Source: Siphonodentalium dalli
Taxonomy: Eukaryota > Mollusca > Scaphopoda > Gadilida > Siphonodentaliidae
Assembly: GCA_032622095.1 (NCBI GenBank)
Contig: CP136062.1
Location: 134,247,282 to 134,311,281, forward strand
Direction: 5' to 3'
Length of the DNA stretch: 64,000 nucleotides
The translations under genes and the position numbers were made by a program. Shown here one piece after another: positions 1 through 11,800 of this stretch. Positions within the stretch are counted from its first letter, which is position 1, and each line of letters begins with the position of its first letter. The notes under the pieces are model-generated. The model had not been told where the DNA came from and made no database searches. It was given only the letters and a program-made list of their open reading frames with translations.

Positions 1-655
1 TCGTATTTAAATGGTACTTTAATTACCCCCCCCCCCCTTCCCCCATTCTCCCCAGTTATTTGTTTATCAAACATGGACAGATATAAGATCAGATCTGACC
101 TGTGTATTAAATAAGATTAAGTGTTTCATAACAGGGGTGTATGGTTTTCAAAAATATATGTAGTTTATACAATTCAAAAGTATTATCTATATAATGTTAT
201 ACAGACATAATATGATGGGGATGCTGGCCCCTATGACCACTAAATCGTTCATATAAAAGAAAGTAAGTTAGCCCTCATTTGAATGGTTTCACACATTACA
301 ATGTTTTACAAGTAGCTTGGGCACTAAAAGCCACAACCTTCAATGTTAATCTTCTGAGTGCTCTGTGGCCCCTAAAATTCAATCAACCATGAAAATGTGA
401 ACAAATGGGAAAATAAGGTTCCTGGAAATACTAACATCTACCATATTGATTTTCAAAACAAGTCATCACTTACAATAGTCATGTATATTTATCTGCCTGT
501 TTCCCCATTGCATAGATAAATCATATTGGCTATCAGCTGTTGTTTTAATTTTGAAAGCACGTGTCTGAAGGGTTAATATATTTTTCAAAAATCAAGTAAT
601 CAGTCAATACCAAAATTGATAGAAGTGAATAGTGTGCAAAGATACTCAATATATA
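1..655. other. AT-rich stretch without a recognised gene
   Basis: I see no exon-like sequence or recognisable repeat boundary here. The only notable piece is a short poly-C run near position 30. Confidence 0.5.
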
Positions 656-659
656 TTAA

Positions 660-1399
660 CTCTTTCGCTGCCACCCCGCCACACGGACATACTCCCCAGT
701 GCCAAGCATTCTGGGTGTAAATACAAGTATTTTATGTATATGTGGGTAATGCAATGACTATCGGGTAACTATCGGTGTATTTAGTTGAAACTTCAAATGT
801 GGGTATATTTGACAATGACCTATCACCTGCCCTGACGTGGAGACCCATTCAAGGTCAAAGCCTTTGGGTCACGTGCCATTGGCGGCCATCTTGGATTTGC
901 TTTAATTTATGTTTTTCGGTAATTTTTTTCAATTCATATATGATTAAATGTTTGTTTTTTGTTCTATTGTTCTATCCCATTAATTAATGCTTCACCAGTT
1001 AATCATATTCCGGCTACTATTCCGTATTTTTCACCGACCTCATTCCGACAGAATTTTTGGACGCTAAACTGATCAGCAGAAAGGAGGCCGCCAAGTCAAT
1101 TATGATGTTTATTTTCCTCTCATATATCGCATCCCATGCACCAAAAGTTAATTTGTCAATGGTATATTCTGGCTCGGACTGTACTCATAGAACTTCAGGA
1201 GTAGCATGACTTTGACTGACCTTTCTTCTAAATTGTCGGCGCACACCAGCACTCTGCATAAAATAAATGAACCCCCGTTGTAATGCAACAAAACAATATA
1301 ATTACGATCCGTAAACCAGGTGCACCCCCGAACTCGCATAAATGCGTATTTGGCAGCGACTGGGTAACTCGCATTTATGCGAGCTTGGCATCGAAAGTG
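660..1399. mobile_element. piggyBac-type non-autonomous element with TTAA target site
   Basis: The segment is flanked on both sides by TTAA (656-659 and 1400-1403). Its ends are imperfect inverted repeats: CTCTTTCGCTGCCA at the left, and the complement of CACTTTCGATGCCA at the right. TTAA duplication with C-starting inverted ends is the hallmark of piggyBac-type transposition. A second hairpin lies just inside the right end (about 1330-1390, arms containing CTCGCATAAATGCG). No transposase reading frame is present, so it would depend on an enzyme from elsewhere. Confidence 0.65.
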
Positions 1400-1839
1400 T
1401 TAAGAGATATGAGGAAGAGTCCATGTACATTATAGCATGTGTCTATGGAAACCTTGGAAAGGGTTAATTATTTTTGAAGCAAATTAAAGGAATTTAGAAG
1501 ACACATATAGGTGAGGGGGCCCTTATCTCACCCTGTAATGAAATTTCAAGAATAGGAAAAACACCAGTCTTGTGCTGCCATTAATCAATTTGACAGTTAG
1601 AATAAACAAACAGCCAGACACCAGTGTTGTTTATCTTGCTTGACCCACCAGAGCTCTGTATCATATGTCATCACTCATTTCATAACAGATTTCACTTGGA
1701 ATGACAACATCTATAAAAATCCTCTCATATACTCTGGATGTTGGATGATCACATGGTAATTTATTGATATCATTATATTACATGAAACTATTGCAATAAA
1801 ATCTTCATATTTTCAAAACAGGATATCACACCTAATTAA

Positions 1840-2138
1840 TCATATAAAACTAAAATAAATGAAATTGTCAATTTTTTTTAATTATTTAATTTTTTTTTTT
1901 ATTGTTTAATATTAAAGTTCAAACAAAATTTAATATCTGTATATGCTAAATTTAGCAAGGAGCTAAATCTAAAAAAAATGAATTTAAAAAAAAAAAAAAT
2001 TCTCTCGAAAAAGGGTCATAACTCCTTTAAAATTAATCGGATCAAACCCAAATTCGAACTCGATCTGTATTATGGGCTGAGAAACAAAATCGATCGGATA
2101 GAAAATGTTTGAGTTATCGCATTACTCGTAAAGTGTCT

Positions 2139-2172
<34 letters not shown>

Positions 2173-2265
2173 GGACAGACAGACGGACGAACGACGAGTG
2201 GTCAATCCGGGCAACGACACTATGTTTACCATACTATGGTATGGGTAAACATAAAAACGTGTCGT
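1840..2265. repeat. Interspersed repeat ending in a CAGA microsatellite
   Basis: The segment contains 'gggtcataactcc' followed by a stretch related to 2985-3160, then a (CAGA)n run at about 2132-2190 that decays into 'ggacgaacgacgag'. It ends with a small palindrome around 2222-2250 (TATGTTTACCATACTATGG and its complement). Repeats of this make-up are common in mollusc-like genomes. No reading frame is supported. The family name is unknown to me. Confidence 0.5.
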
Positions 2266-3553
2266 AGGCATGGATAAATATCCAACATCACATTAAAAAT
2301 ACAAGTAAAATTGCAAGTTCGGTACATTATATGATTAGACAACAAAAATATTATTTGAAAATAGCCAATTTAACACTGAACATATGTACTAATATCCAAA
2401 TTATTGTGAACAAAAATGGCGTCCCAATTTTTAATGAGGCAAATGTACATAACATACGGATATACATATACACATGAAGGAGACCAAACTGTATGTCAAC
2501 AATAGTACCACTTGTCAACAGCTGAGTTAATTGAGTGAATGCTGTAAATTAGATCATTTCTAACCAAGAAAATTATTTGTTTTCGAGAATTTTCAATATC
2601 AAGTCAAAAACTAGATTTTCTTTTTATAAGCATTTCCAAAGAAGTTACCGGGTACCATTTTCATTTTCAAATTTCCGATAATCACCTTGAAACAATGCAT
2701 AAAAGCCAATAGCTGATCTTTGGCCTTTTACCTGAAGCTCTCACCTGTGTGTCATGGAGAAATATAGTTTTCAAATAAATCCATCGATTTTCCTCATAAA
2801 TGTGCAAAATTTTCAATAAAATAAATTTTAATTTCTGGGAACAATCATTAAATAAATCTTTGCTCCCAATTGTCTACTCTGTTGTTAAAACACAGTTTTA
2901 TTTGATCAGACACAAGAATAATCAGTAAATTCTAAGTCTATGAAGTTATCATCCAGAAAACTAAATAATCAGGAAATTCTAAGTCAACAAGGGTCATAAC
3001 TCAAGTAAAAATGAGTGGACTAAACCAAAATTCAAACTTGGCCTATATTTTCATGTGAATAATCCATATATTAAATTTGAAAATAATCAGATAATTAAAA
3101 CCAAAGTTATCGTCCGGTAACCAAAATAATCAGCAATTTTTAAGTCGACAAGGACCATAGCTCTGGTAACAATGGACAGACACCACATCCCCCCTGGCAC
3201 CTCATATTTGAACTTGACATGTGCCCCCTAACCAATAAGCTCACATACCAAATAATAATTAATTACAACTGAAGATATCATCCGGAGACCATCTGGGATG
3301 CACAGACTGACGGGGTACAACTAAAATAATAGCATTATATTTCATTATTAACAAATAATAGTGACAGATTCCCTCGCACTATCCTTAAACATGAACCTGA
3401 ATGAGAATTATACTGGAAACATGTGCTGACTGGAACATGTAAAAATCTTAACTTGCCATACAGTTAAAGTTAAAACTTCTATATCTACACAGTGAGGGAT
3501 GAGTTTATTACTTGTCAATGATTATACAATAATCTATCATCGAGCGTATGATG
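2266..3553. other. Intergenic, degraded repeat fragments
   Basis: Pieces at about 2985-3060 and 3120-3290 resemble the element at 1840-2265 ('gggtcataactcaagtaaaaatg'). Otherwise the stretch is AT-rich and I see no exon. Confidence 0.4.
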
Positions 3554-4732
3554 AATGAAAGTGTCAATGACACTGTAGCTCAACTTGGGAAGGATTTTTT
3601 TTTTATGAGCAATGAATGGAATGATAAAGAAGAAGGAAAGTAAACTAGAGGTCACTCCGAAGATTCGCATGAAGTATGCTGATGATCGGATGAGGGATGT
3701 GGTCTGTAGGGTGCGCCAAATGATTTAGTCATATAAAGAATAAATTGCTGACGGCCATATTTTTCAATGAATTTCGGTAAAAATAGGAGGCTACCATCTA
3801 GATGTCACCCTGAAGATCCATATGAAGTTTGGTGATCACCAGAGGAGGGATGTGGTCTGTAAGGTGTGCCAAAGGATTTATTCATGCAAAGAGTAAAAAT
3901 CAAGATGGCTGCCTGCTGCCATGTTTTTCATCGAAAATTGTTCAAATTCGATAGCTCCCATCTAGAGGTGATTCTAAACATGCCTGTAAATTTTAAAATC
4001 AATTCTCCCATAAATGCGGGCTGCGAGGTGTGCCGATGGAATCAAATTAGAAATCCAAGATGGCTGCTGGTGGCCATTTTTTTTAACAGATTTCGGTCAA
4101 AATAGGAAGCTCCCATGTAGATCCAAATAGAAGTTTGGTGACGATCGGATGAGAGATGTGGCCTGTAGGGTATGCTGAAGAAATTAGTAATACAAAGAGT
4201 AATTTCCAATATGGCCGCTGGCAGCCATGGTTTTTAAAAAATTTCAGTCAAAATAGTAGGCTCCCGTCTAGAGGTCCCCCGAAGATCACTATGAAGTTTG
4301 GTGATGATTGGATGAGGGATGTGGTCTGTATAGGGTGTGCCAAAGGATTTAGTCATGCAAAAAGTAAAATCCAAGATGGCTGCCGGCGGCCGTGTTTTGC
4401 ATCAAAAATCGTTCAAATTCGATAGCTCCCATCTTCAGGTGATTAAAAATGATCCGACAATAAATAAGGGCTGTAAGGTTTGCCGATGGATTCAAATTGG
4501 AAATCAAAGATGGCTGCTGGTGGCCATGTTTTTCATCAGACAAATTTGATAGCTCCCATATATAGGTCACCCTGAAGCTACATATGAAGTTTGGTGAAGA
4601 TCGGATGAGGGATGCGGCCTGTAGGACATGCCGAAGGAAATTGATGATGCACGGATGTCCGCATGCACACGCGGACGACAGATGCCAACCCATGGCAATA
4701 GCTCAAACTTTACATGGTAAAGTTGAGCTAAT
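3554..4732. repeat. Composite element of ~160-bp units carrying CCAAGATGGC (copy 1)
   Basis: One end reads GAAAGTGTCAATGACACTGT followed by 'agctcaacttggg'. The other end is a short hairpin around 4708-4730 (CTCAAACTTTAC and GTAAAGTTGAG). Between them about five diverged units of roughly 135-165 bp repeat a block containing 'ccaagatggctgctggnggccatgtttttcat' variants. Further full or partial copies are at 36885-38208, 53208-53780 and 59364-60542. The same two ends recur in each, which defines an element rather than a simple tandem array. No transposase is encoded. Short open frames inside it are not credible genes. Confidence 0.65.
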
Positions 4733-4869
4733 AATGACCCAGTGTAAAATAATTACATTTGACCCAGATCTGACAATTTATAAAACGGAGCAAAATGTTC
4801 TCACTAACTTTTTCACTTAAGTTGTTGATGTCGGACTGATGACGTCAACCGGGGACTTAAGTCTAGGAG

Positions 4870-5300
4870 ACGTAATTCATGTGCAACCACTTAGTGCAGT
4901 AGTACCGATAGCTGTGATTTATCTATATGCACATGTGCAATCCACCCCACTAAATCATCAGACAAGCCTGAGTTTAGTGTGCCTGTTATTTGCAGAATGA
5001 GGTCCCCAGAGGGTGAATTTAGTGACGCTATCCTGCATAACGACACATTGCATAATCGAGGTTCCCGATGGGTGTACAATATTCACAATTTGGGAACTTC
5101 AATCTGAGTCTATGATATCTCCCATAGCAGATGAGGCCATGTATATATAATGAGGTCCCCAGAGTGTGAATTTGGTGATGCTAGCCCACTGTGTGGGATA
5201 GCATCACTAAATTCACACTCTGGTAATCTCATTCTGCAAATGACAGGCACACTAAACTCAGGCTTGTCAACAGACCTCAGTTCACGAGTAAGTTCATCAT
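4870..5300. repeat. Inverted-repeat element with GAGGTCCCCAGAGGGTG arms (copy 1)
   Basis: The arms around 5150-5190 and 5195-5250 are near-perfect complements (gaggtccccagagtgtgaatttggtg against its reverse). A second arm pair covers 4960-5030. Related copies are at 10378-10570 and 51360-51780. The core can fold into a long hairpin. No coding capacity and no clear target duplication were seen. Confidence 0.5.
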
Positions 5301-5433
5301 TATCATTTGGTTTCTACATCTGGAATTATCATGTCATCAACATTTACACACATTTTCATTTCCTTGATCCCCAATATATTGTGTGAGTGATCTCTTGCCT
5401 ACAACACACACTTCCAACGGTCTGTCTCTGATT

Positions 5434-5648
5434 CAGTAATACCCTAAATAATCGACTCCTTAACCACAGCGGAATTATGGGTAACTTTTCAGGATTTAGT
5501 CGGAAATACGGCTTGTTGCCATTCATTGGAAAGCTCTCAGTGAGAACTTTCCGATGAATGGCAATAAGCCATATTTCCTACTAAATCCTGAAAAGTTACC
5601 CATAATTCTGCTGTGGTTAAGGAGTCGATTATTTAGGGCATTACTGTA
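5434..5648. mobile_element. Palindromic MITE, probably Tc1/mariner type (full copy)
   Basis: Two arms of about 95 bp are almost exact complements, with ends reading CAGTAATGCCCTAAATAATC. They are joined at 'gaaagctctcagtgagaactttc'. Single-arm copies lie at 42460-42590 and 43585-43691. TA at the boundaries fits a mariner-type insertion but does not prove it. It lies about 150 bp beyond the last exon of the Schlafen-like gene. Confidence 0.6.
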
Positions 5649-5803
5649 ATACTTCAGAGATTACATCCAGTCTGAGTATGAGAGTTTTGAGATCCACTGT
5701 TTGAAATGTGCTCAGTCCTTGTGATTCTATATTGGGGTGATCTAGAAGCATGTTCTTCATCGCTGAAAGTAACACCATAATGTTTCTCATTTGAGCTCCT
5801 TTC

Positions 5804-5852
5804 TCAGGAATCTTGGTTCTTTAATTTTTCATTTCTGATAGCTCTCTTTAGG
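5804..5852 (-). CDS. Schlafen-like gene, terminal exon 7
   Basis: The acceptor TTCTACTTCAG has a branch-point-like CACTAAT upstream. With the two carried bases it encodes SLKRAIRNEKLKNQDS and stops at TGA. Charged helical composition and matching phase support it, but it is short and 3.2 kb from exon 6. Confidence 0.55.
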
Positions 5853-8800
5853 CTGAAGTAGAATTAGTGAATTATTCGTGTGATTCTGTTTTAAATAGGA
5901 GACAAATAGTCCAATTGGGGGACAAAAATGTCCAGCCCGATTCGAGGGTTCGTGTATCTCACTGACAGCCACTATGGTGATCACAATTAGTTTATAAATA
6001 ATAAATACTCACAATAATACCAAATACGGTATCATAGTTGCCAAACAAGTCATACATAGAGATTTGTTCAGGGCAGTTTGTACAACGTGTGAGTGTCATT
6101 GGAAGATTCCATTATGGTGATTATTGATGACTCCAACAGGAAATTTCCCAAAACGTGTAACCAGAAATTAAAACAATCATCTAATTGGTATGGTGTTATC
6201 ATTTCCAAGGTCATTATTCCAAAGGTCTGTTATTCCGAAGGTCTGTTATTCTGAAGATCAGCTATTCCGAAGGTCTGCTATTCCGAACGTACACTTTACG
6301 GACATAATCCATGTGACTAGAATGATTTATAAATCGCCTATATATTATGCATGATAGACATAATAACATACTGCTGGGTACTATCGGTGGAATATAGTTC
6401 CACTTACAAATATTGGACAAAATATAAAAACTTTCGGAATAGCGGACCCTCGAAACGACAACTGCAAGTTATGACGAGGGTCCGTTATTCCAAAGGTTCG
6501 TTATTCCGAAGGTCCATTAGATTGTTTCTATATGATAGCATGCATAATTATGGTCATTGCATATTGATACTTTTGGCAACGAAACAATGATAGTAAAGTA
6601 AGAACAAACAATGATCACCCCAATTTTAAAAGCAACTTTTCGATTTCAATTTAAACTTGAATTGCTTACAAGGAGTTCAATAATCGTAACTCTATATAAT
6701 TAGTTGCTTGTAAGGCCAAAAAAAAAAGATAGTATGTTTCCGATAACGAAGTGAAAAAATTAGGGTAGGTAGGTAGGTAGGGAAATTTTATTTTTTTATT
6801 TTATTTTGATATTTTTTATCCAGCTGCAGAAATATTGAATTACCTCGACCGAAAATGACATAAAATGCCAACTTGTGTTGTGGGAAAGTATTACTTGATA
6901 AACACAGCACTAGGAAATATACATTAAGATTGATGAAAGATCAAACTTACTTCATGCTTTAATAAGGATGTTATTTATTTTTCACATACCACATTTTATA
7001 AATTTGGCTATAAACTTGGTATGAGATTGATGTCACTAACTTTTATAAGAATTTTACCCATAATACCGCCATTATACCATACTTGTATTGTGACAACAGC
7101 ATCCCATTGTCTAGAGGTAGCCAGTGCACCCAACCTAGCATACCTGGTTTTTGGAAACAGTAGCTGTACCCCTAACATATGTGGTCATAACCTATATACA
7201 TGTATATATACAGATACACACACGTCTGTTTATAGTGTTCCTACCGGTACTCTCAGGCTCCAAATAAAAGTGCAGGCCCAAATAATAGTGTACAGGAAAA
7301 ATTCCATTGAAAGTTAAAACAGTGCAGACCCAAATAACTCTGAGCAAAACATCAACTTTAGTTTAATAATTGTATAGTACATGTAGGTCAAGCATAGTAA
7401 TCAGCATAGTATGTGTCATGTAGAGTTTTATTCGATATTGACATGTTCACATGTACGCCATATACTTTTCATAGCCTCAAAATTAATAAACTTACAGACT
7501 CAGATAAGCACTGTGCAGGGGGGGGGGGGGGGATTTCCCAAGAAAATAATAAATGGGCATGCATGTTTATTTGGAACTCATGAATATGTTCCATAAGTCC
7601 CAAACAAGGCATACTGGTAAAGCAGGCATGAGATCCACTCTCTTGAAATTAAAATTGCAAGATTCATGCCTATCAATCCACAACCCATCACACACCTGTG
7701 GCTTTTGAGACAACTGTCACACTTCATGTCACTTATCACAGGCTTATGTTAGAAACCATGTGTTTTGCACCTAATGATTATCAATATTATCAAGCATTAG
7801 CGGTAAAATTTTTGACTTTTTCTCAAAATATCAATAAAAAGATTAGGGTCAGCGGGTTATTTTTAGGGTCGGTTGATGTACGGAAACATAGTATCTTTTT
7901 TATTTGGCCTAACCATTTCGACCATGTATCTATGTGAGCAATCCCCATACAGCTGCGTCCCTTTTCTATGCTCCGCATAGCAGTGACTAGTTCGCTGGCA
8001 GAGGAACGCATAGCAGTGATTGGTTAGCTGACAGAGCTTGTGTTGCGAGGCGACTGAACTCTGCCTTGCAGCTTCCAGTCGCTGGAGCTGAAGTAACTCC
8101 GATGGCACGTCAATTATCCCTTTCAAAACAGGAGCTGTGCTGGTGCAGCATTAAATATCCTGTGCCAGTGCATTATCTTATATATGCAAGTCTCCCATCG
8201 GGAGCATCGCACATATAAGAGAATGCACTGGCTTAAGGTCAAGGTAACTATTGTTAGGCCAATGTATTCTCTTATATATGCGAGGCTCCCTATGGGAGAC
8301 TCGCATACGTAACATAATGGGGGACCTTCAGAATAGCGGCCCTTCGGATCTTCGGAATAGCGGACCTTCGGAACAACACAACATCAGAATAGCAGACCTT
8401 CGGACTGTACTCATCATTTCCCCATTTTCATGAATGAAACATGATATGTTTTTGTATTTATTCCATAAACCAACTACATCAAGATACCAAAAATTTATTT
8501 CTGGTGACAATTTTCATCATTATATATTCTGACAATAATTTTCAATCACTGAAGGCATGGCGAACTGTGACCTGCCAAAATATCATGACAGCATCTGCAG
8601 ACGTCAGATAAAATATTGCCAGATAGAATCCAAAGCAGTTTTTACTTACCCAACAAAAAGTCAAGATCTAATATCACTGAGCATGATATGTAAAAATAAA
8701 TTGTAAACATAGAAACAAGGAATACCATGGTAACACACATTTTGGAGCTATTTAACTAGTTGATTTGCGAACCTGCCAACAACTATTTTTTTAACGAATA

Positions 8801-11800
8801 TGCCAAAAAGATACTCTTCTTAGCGCGCCATCCTTTTCAGGCAGAGTAAATAAAGACTTGCAAATAAAGTATTACACCCATTATGACAGTGGTATTTAAT
8901 ATATTTCAATTTCCAGGCCATGTCCACTTTGCCCATATTGGTCTATTAATAATGAATTCATAATTCTTTGCCTCACAAGTAAAAATAAGAGCAGTAAAGA
9001 CTACTCTATGCTTTAAAAAATATTCAACTTAACTCATTTCCAGGTAAGAAAGTTACTCTGAAGTTTGATCATACCTTTTGATTTCATCTTCACATTTCTG
9101 TCTAATATCCTGCCTTGTTAATGCAGCAATTTCATTCATGGTGTACTATAAAAAGAAATCCAAATGTGAGCATATTGGAGAAAAAACAATATGATGAATT
9201 CCAGGGAACAATTTATATTTTTACAATATAAATCTACATATTCTTTTCCATTTTCAAAAGTTTGCATAGCATTTTCCCCAATATCTCATATGGCTAAGTT
9301 TAAAATATCTACTTATATGTGCGATTTTGTCTCAAGAAACACTTGCAACAAACAGCAGTGAAGACAGCTAGTTTTGTAAAATGTATGGCCTCGGTAACAT
9401 TAATTACAGGATGTTGGAGAATAATTTTTCTCTTCTACAATCAGTTCATCATGTTCAAGACACACATATAACCTACCGGTACTCAGTCTCAGTGCCAAAA
9501 AAACATATTTCTTGCTTGTTTTATTTGGCTTTATTGTCATTTCATGCAGCCATAAGGCCATATCAAGATGTCAGTTTTATGGGTGGAGAAAATATGTACA
9601 TAAGGTTAACTGGGAAATTACTCTATAACCACTACCCCCCGAAAGCAACAAGTGCAATGCCAAGCATGACATATGCCTCCTGATGCTCAATTTAGAGAGT
9701 GGGCAATGGATGGAATTTTTTTTTTCATTTTCTAAACCCAAGAAGTGGGTATCCATTACCCTTAAACTGGGCTATCAACACACCAAAGCATAACCAAATC
9801 CGATGATCCATGCTGAAGGTACAAGCTGAAATGTTCATAGAGACAAAATTGAGAAATTCCCAAGTCAAACAAGGGCTGTAATTCTGGTAAAAATGAATGG
9901 AAGAATCCTGTAGTAAGTCGGTATATTTCCCCCCGAGCTGTGTTATCAACATACCAAAGCACAACTGAATCAGAAGATCCTTGCCCAAGTTACAAGCTGA
10001 AATGTTCTTTTGGACACAATATTCACAAACAAGGGCCGTAATTCTGGTAAAAATTAATAGAGGAAACCCGTAGTATGTGGATATCCTTTCCTCCAACCTG
10101 TGCTATCACCATGCCACAGGACAATGAAACCCCATAATAAAGACATCCACAGCATACTGTTTGTTATGGACCCGTTTTTCCAGCAAAGGACCATAAATCT
10201 GGAAAAAAATAGTGGAAAAAACCTGCACTATGTGGAGATCCTTTCCACAATGCTGGTCTACCGGCATACCAAAGGACATCCAAATTGGACTATCGATACT
10301 TGAGCTGTGTTGTGAAATGTTTGTTATGGAAGGACGGACGAAAGGTCTCCACTATTTACCCCCCGAATCCTCCTTTGGAGGGCTGGGGCATAACTAGCTC
10401 AGTTATACGAAACAGATTACCTCTGCAACTGGGGAACTTCAATCTGATCATAGATCTCCCATAGAAGTTGAGGTATAAGCAAAATGAGGACCCCAGAGGG
10501 TGATTTGGTATCATAAATTCACCCTCTGGGGACCTCATTCTGCAAATGACACACACTATTTGCAGGCTTGCATTACAACATATACCTGTGTGACTGATGC
10601 TTGTCTCCTGAAGAACACAAGACCTTCTTCATTCTCATGCAGAGGGTGCATGTTAAAGAAGCAGCTTTTATTTCCCTTGTTTCGATGATCATCCGGGTCC
10701 CATGGATGTATGATGATTTCTATCACATAACTTTGTGGCAGGATACCCTAAGTGTGAGGAAAGATAACCAAATATATTTATTTCCTGCAGGATAACTATT
10801 CAACGGAAAATTCAACCAACATAACTGAACCCTCTTTTGAAAGCCCTCCTGATCATGATGCCAAAGAATCCAATAACCCATGGCTGAGATATAGAGTGGA
10901 CTGACGGAAATCCAACATTTTCAGATAAACTCTTGAATGGAAAAGGCTAACAATGCCAATGAACCCTCTTTTGAGAGTCCTCCTCGTGTCAGGCCTACAT
11001 ACCATACATTTCATTGAGATCCAATAACCCATGGTTGAGAAATATGAGCGGATGGATAGACGGACGGACGAATGTAATCCAGTATACCCCCCCATCTTTT
11101 GGATGGGTGTATAATAAATCAATAAATATTGAGATCTTTGTGGAAAAATGGTATCAGTGTATTAATAAGCAGCAATGTTAGTGTCAGTTTGGGTAAAGTA
11201 ATTTTGATCCATAAGCATCTGAGTCAAAACTGTGATCACACAAACTTCTGAAATGGTGTTACCAAATATAGTACACCCCATGTGGTGACGTTTAATGATT
11301 GGTTAAACTAGAGTCACATGATATAGATATGTAGCAATCACACCATGGGATGCAGAAAATGCAATGCAATTGATTGGATGATACTGATCAATCGATACTG
11401 GGCAGAAATTGTCTTTCATTTACTTGTAGGGGTAACTGACCGAAGAAAAAAAAATTCAGCTCAGAAATCAAATTTAGACGTGTTTCAACGTGGTCATTGT
11501 GAGGTGCATCCTCTGCAGAGCGGGCATACGGGTGGACAAACTGATTACTTAATACGACTGTTTTTTTCATTCAGCATATAAATAACGGTATAAAATTATG
11601 TGACCTGGCTATACTCTCACACTATTAACCTAAACAAGACAAACCCTCAAATCAGAAGCACGATCGATATACTCACACAGTTAAATTCCGATCGATATAC
11701 TCACACAGTTAAATTCCGATCGATATACTCACAGTTAAATTCTGATCGATATACTCATACAGTTAAATTCCGATCGATATACTCACACAGTTAAATTCTG

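Noticed and set aside
4156-4820. Overlapping open frames at 4.1-4.8 kb
   Set aside because: All lie in the 160-bp-unit repeat element and recur in its other copies in different frames.
7863-8126. Minus-strand frame with ELLQLQRLEAARQ as the last Schlafen-like exon
   Set aside because: The helix looks attractive, but no acceptor gives the phase required after exon 6, while 5852-5804 does with a good acceptor.
11600-11794. 64-codon plus-strand frame in the minisatellite
   Set aside because: Pure read-through of the 28-bp repeat (repeating YTHTVKFRSI); the real signal is the minus-strand exon and donor.
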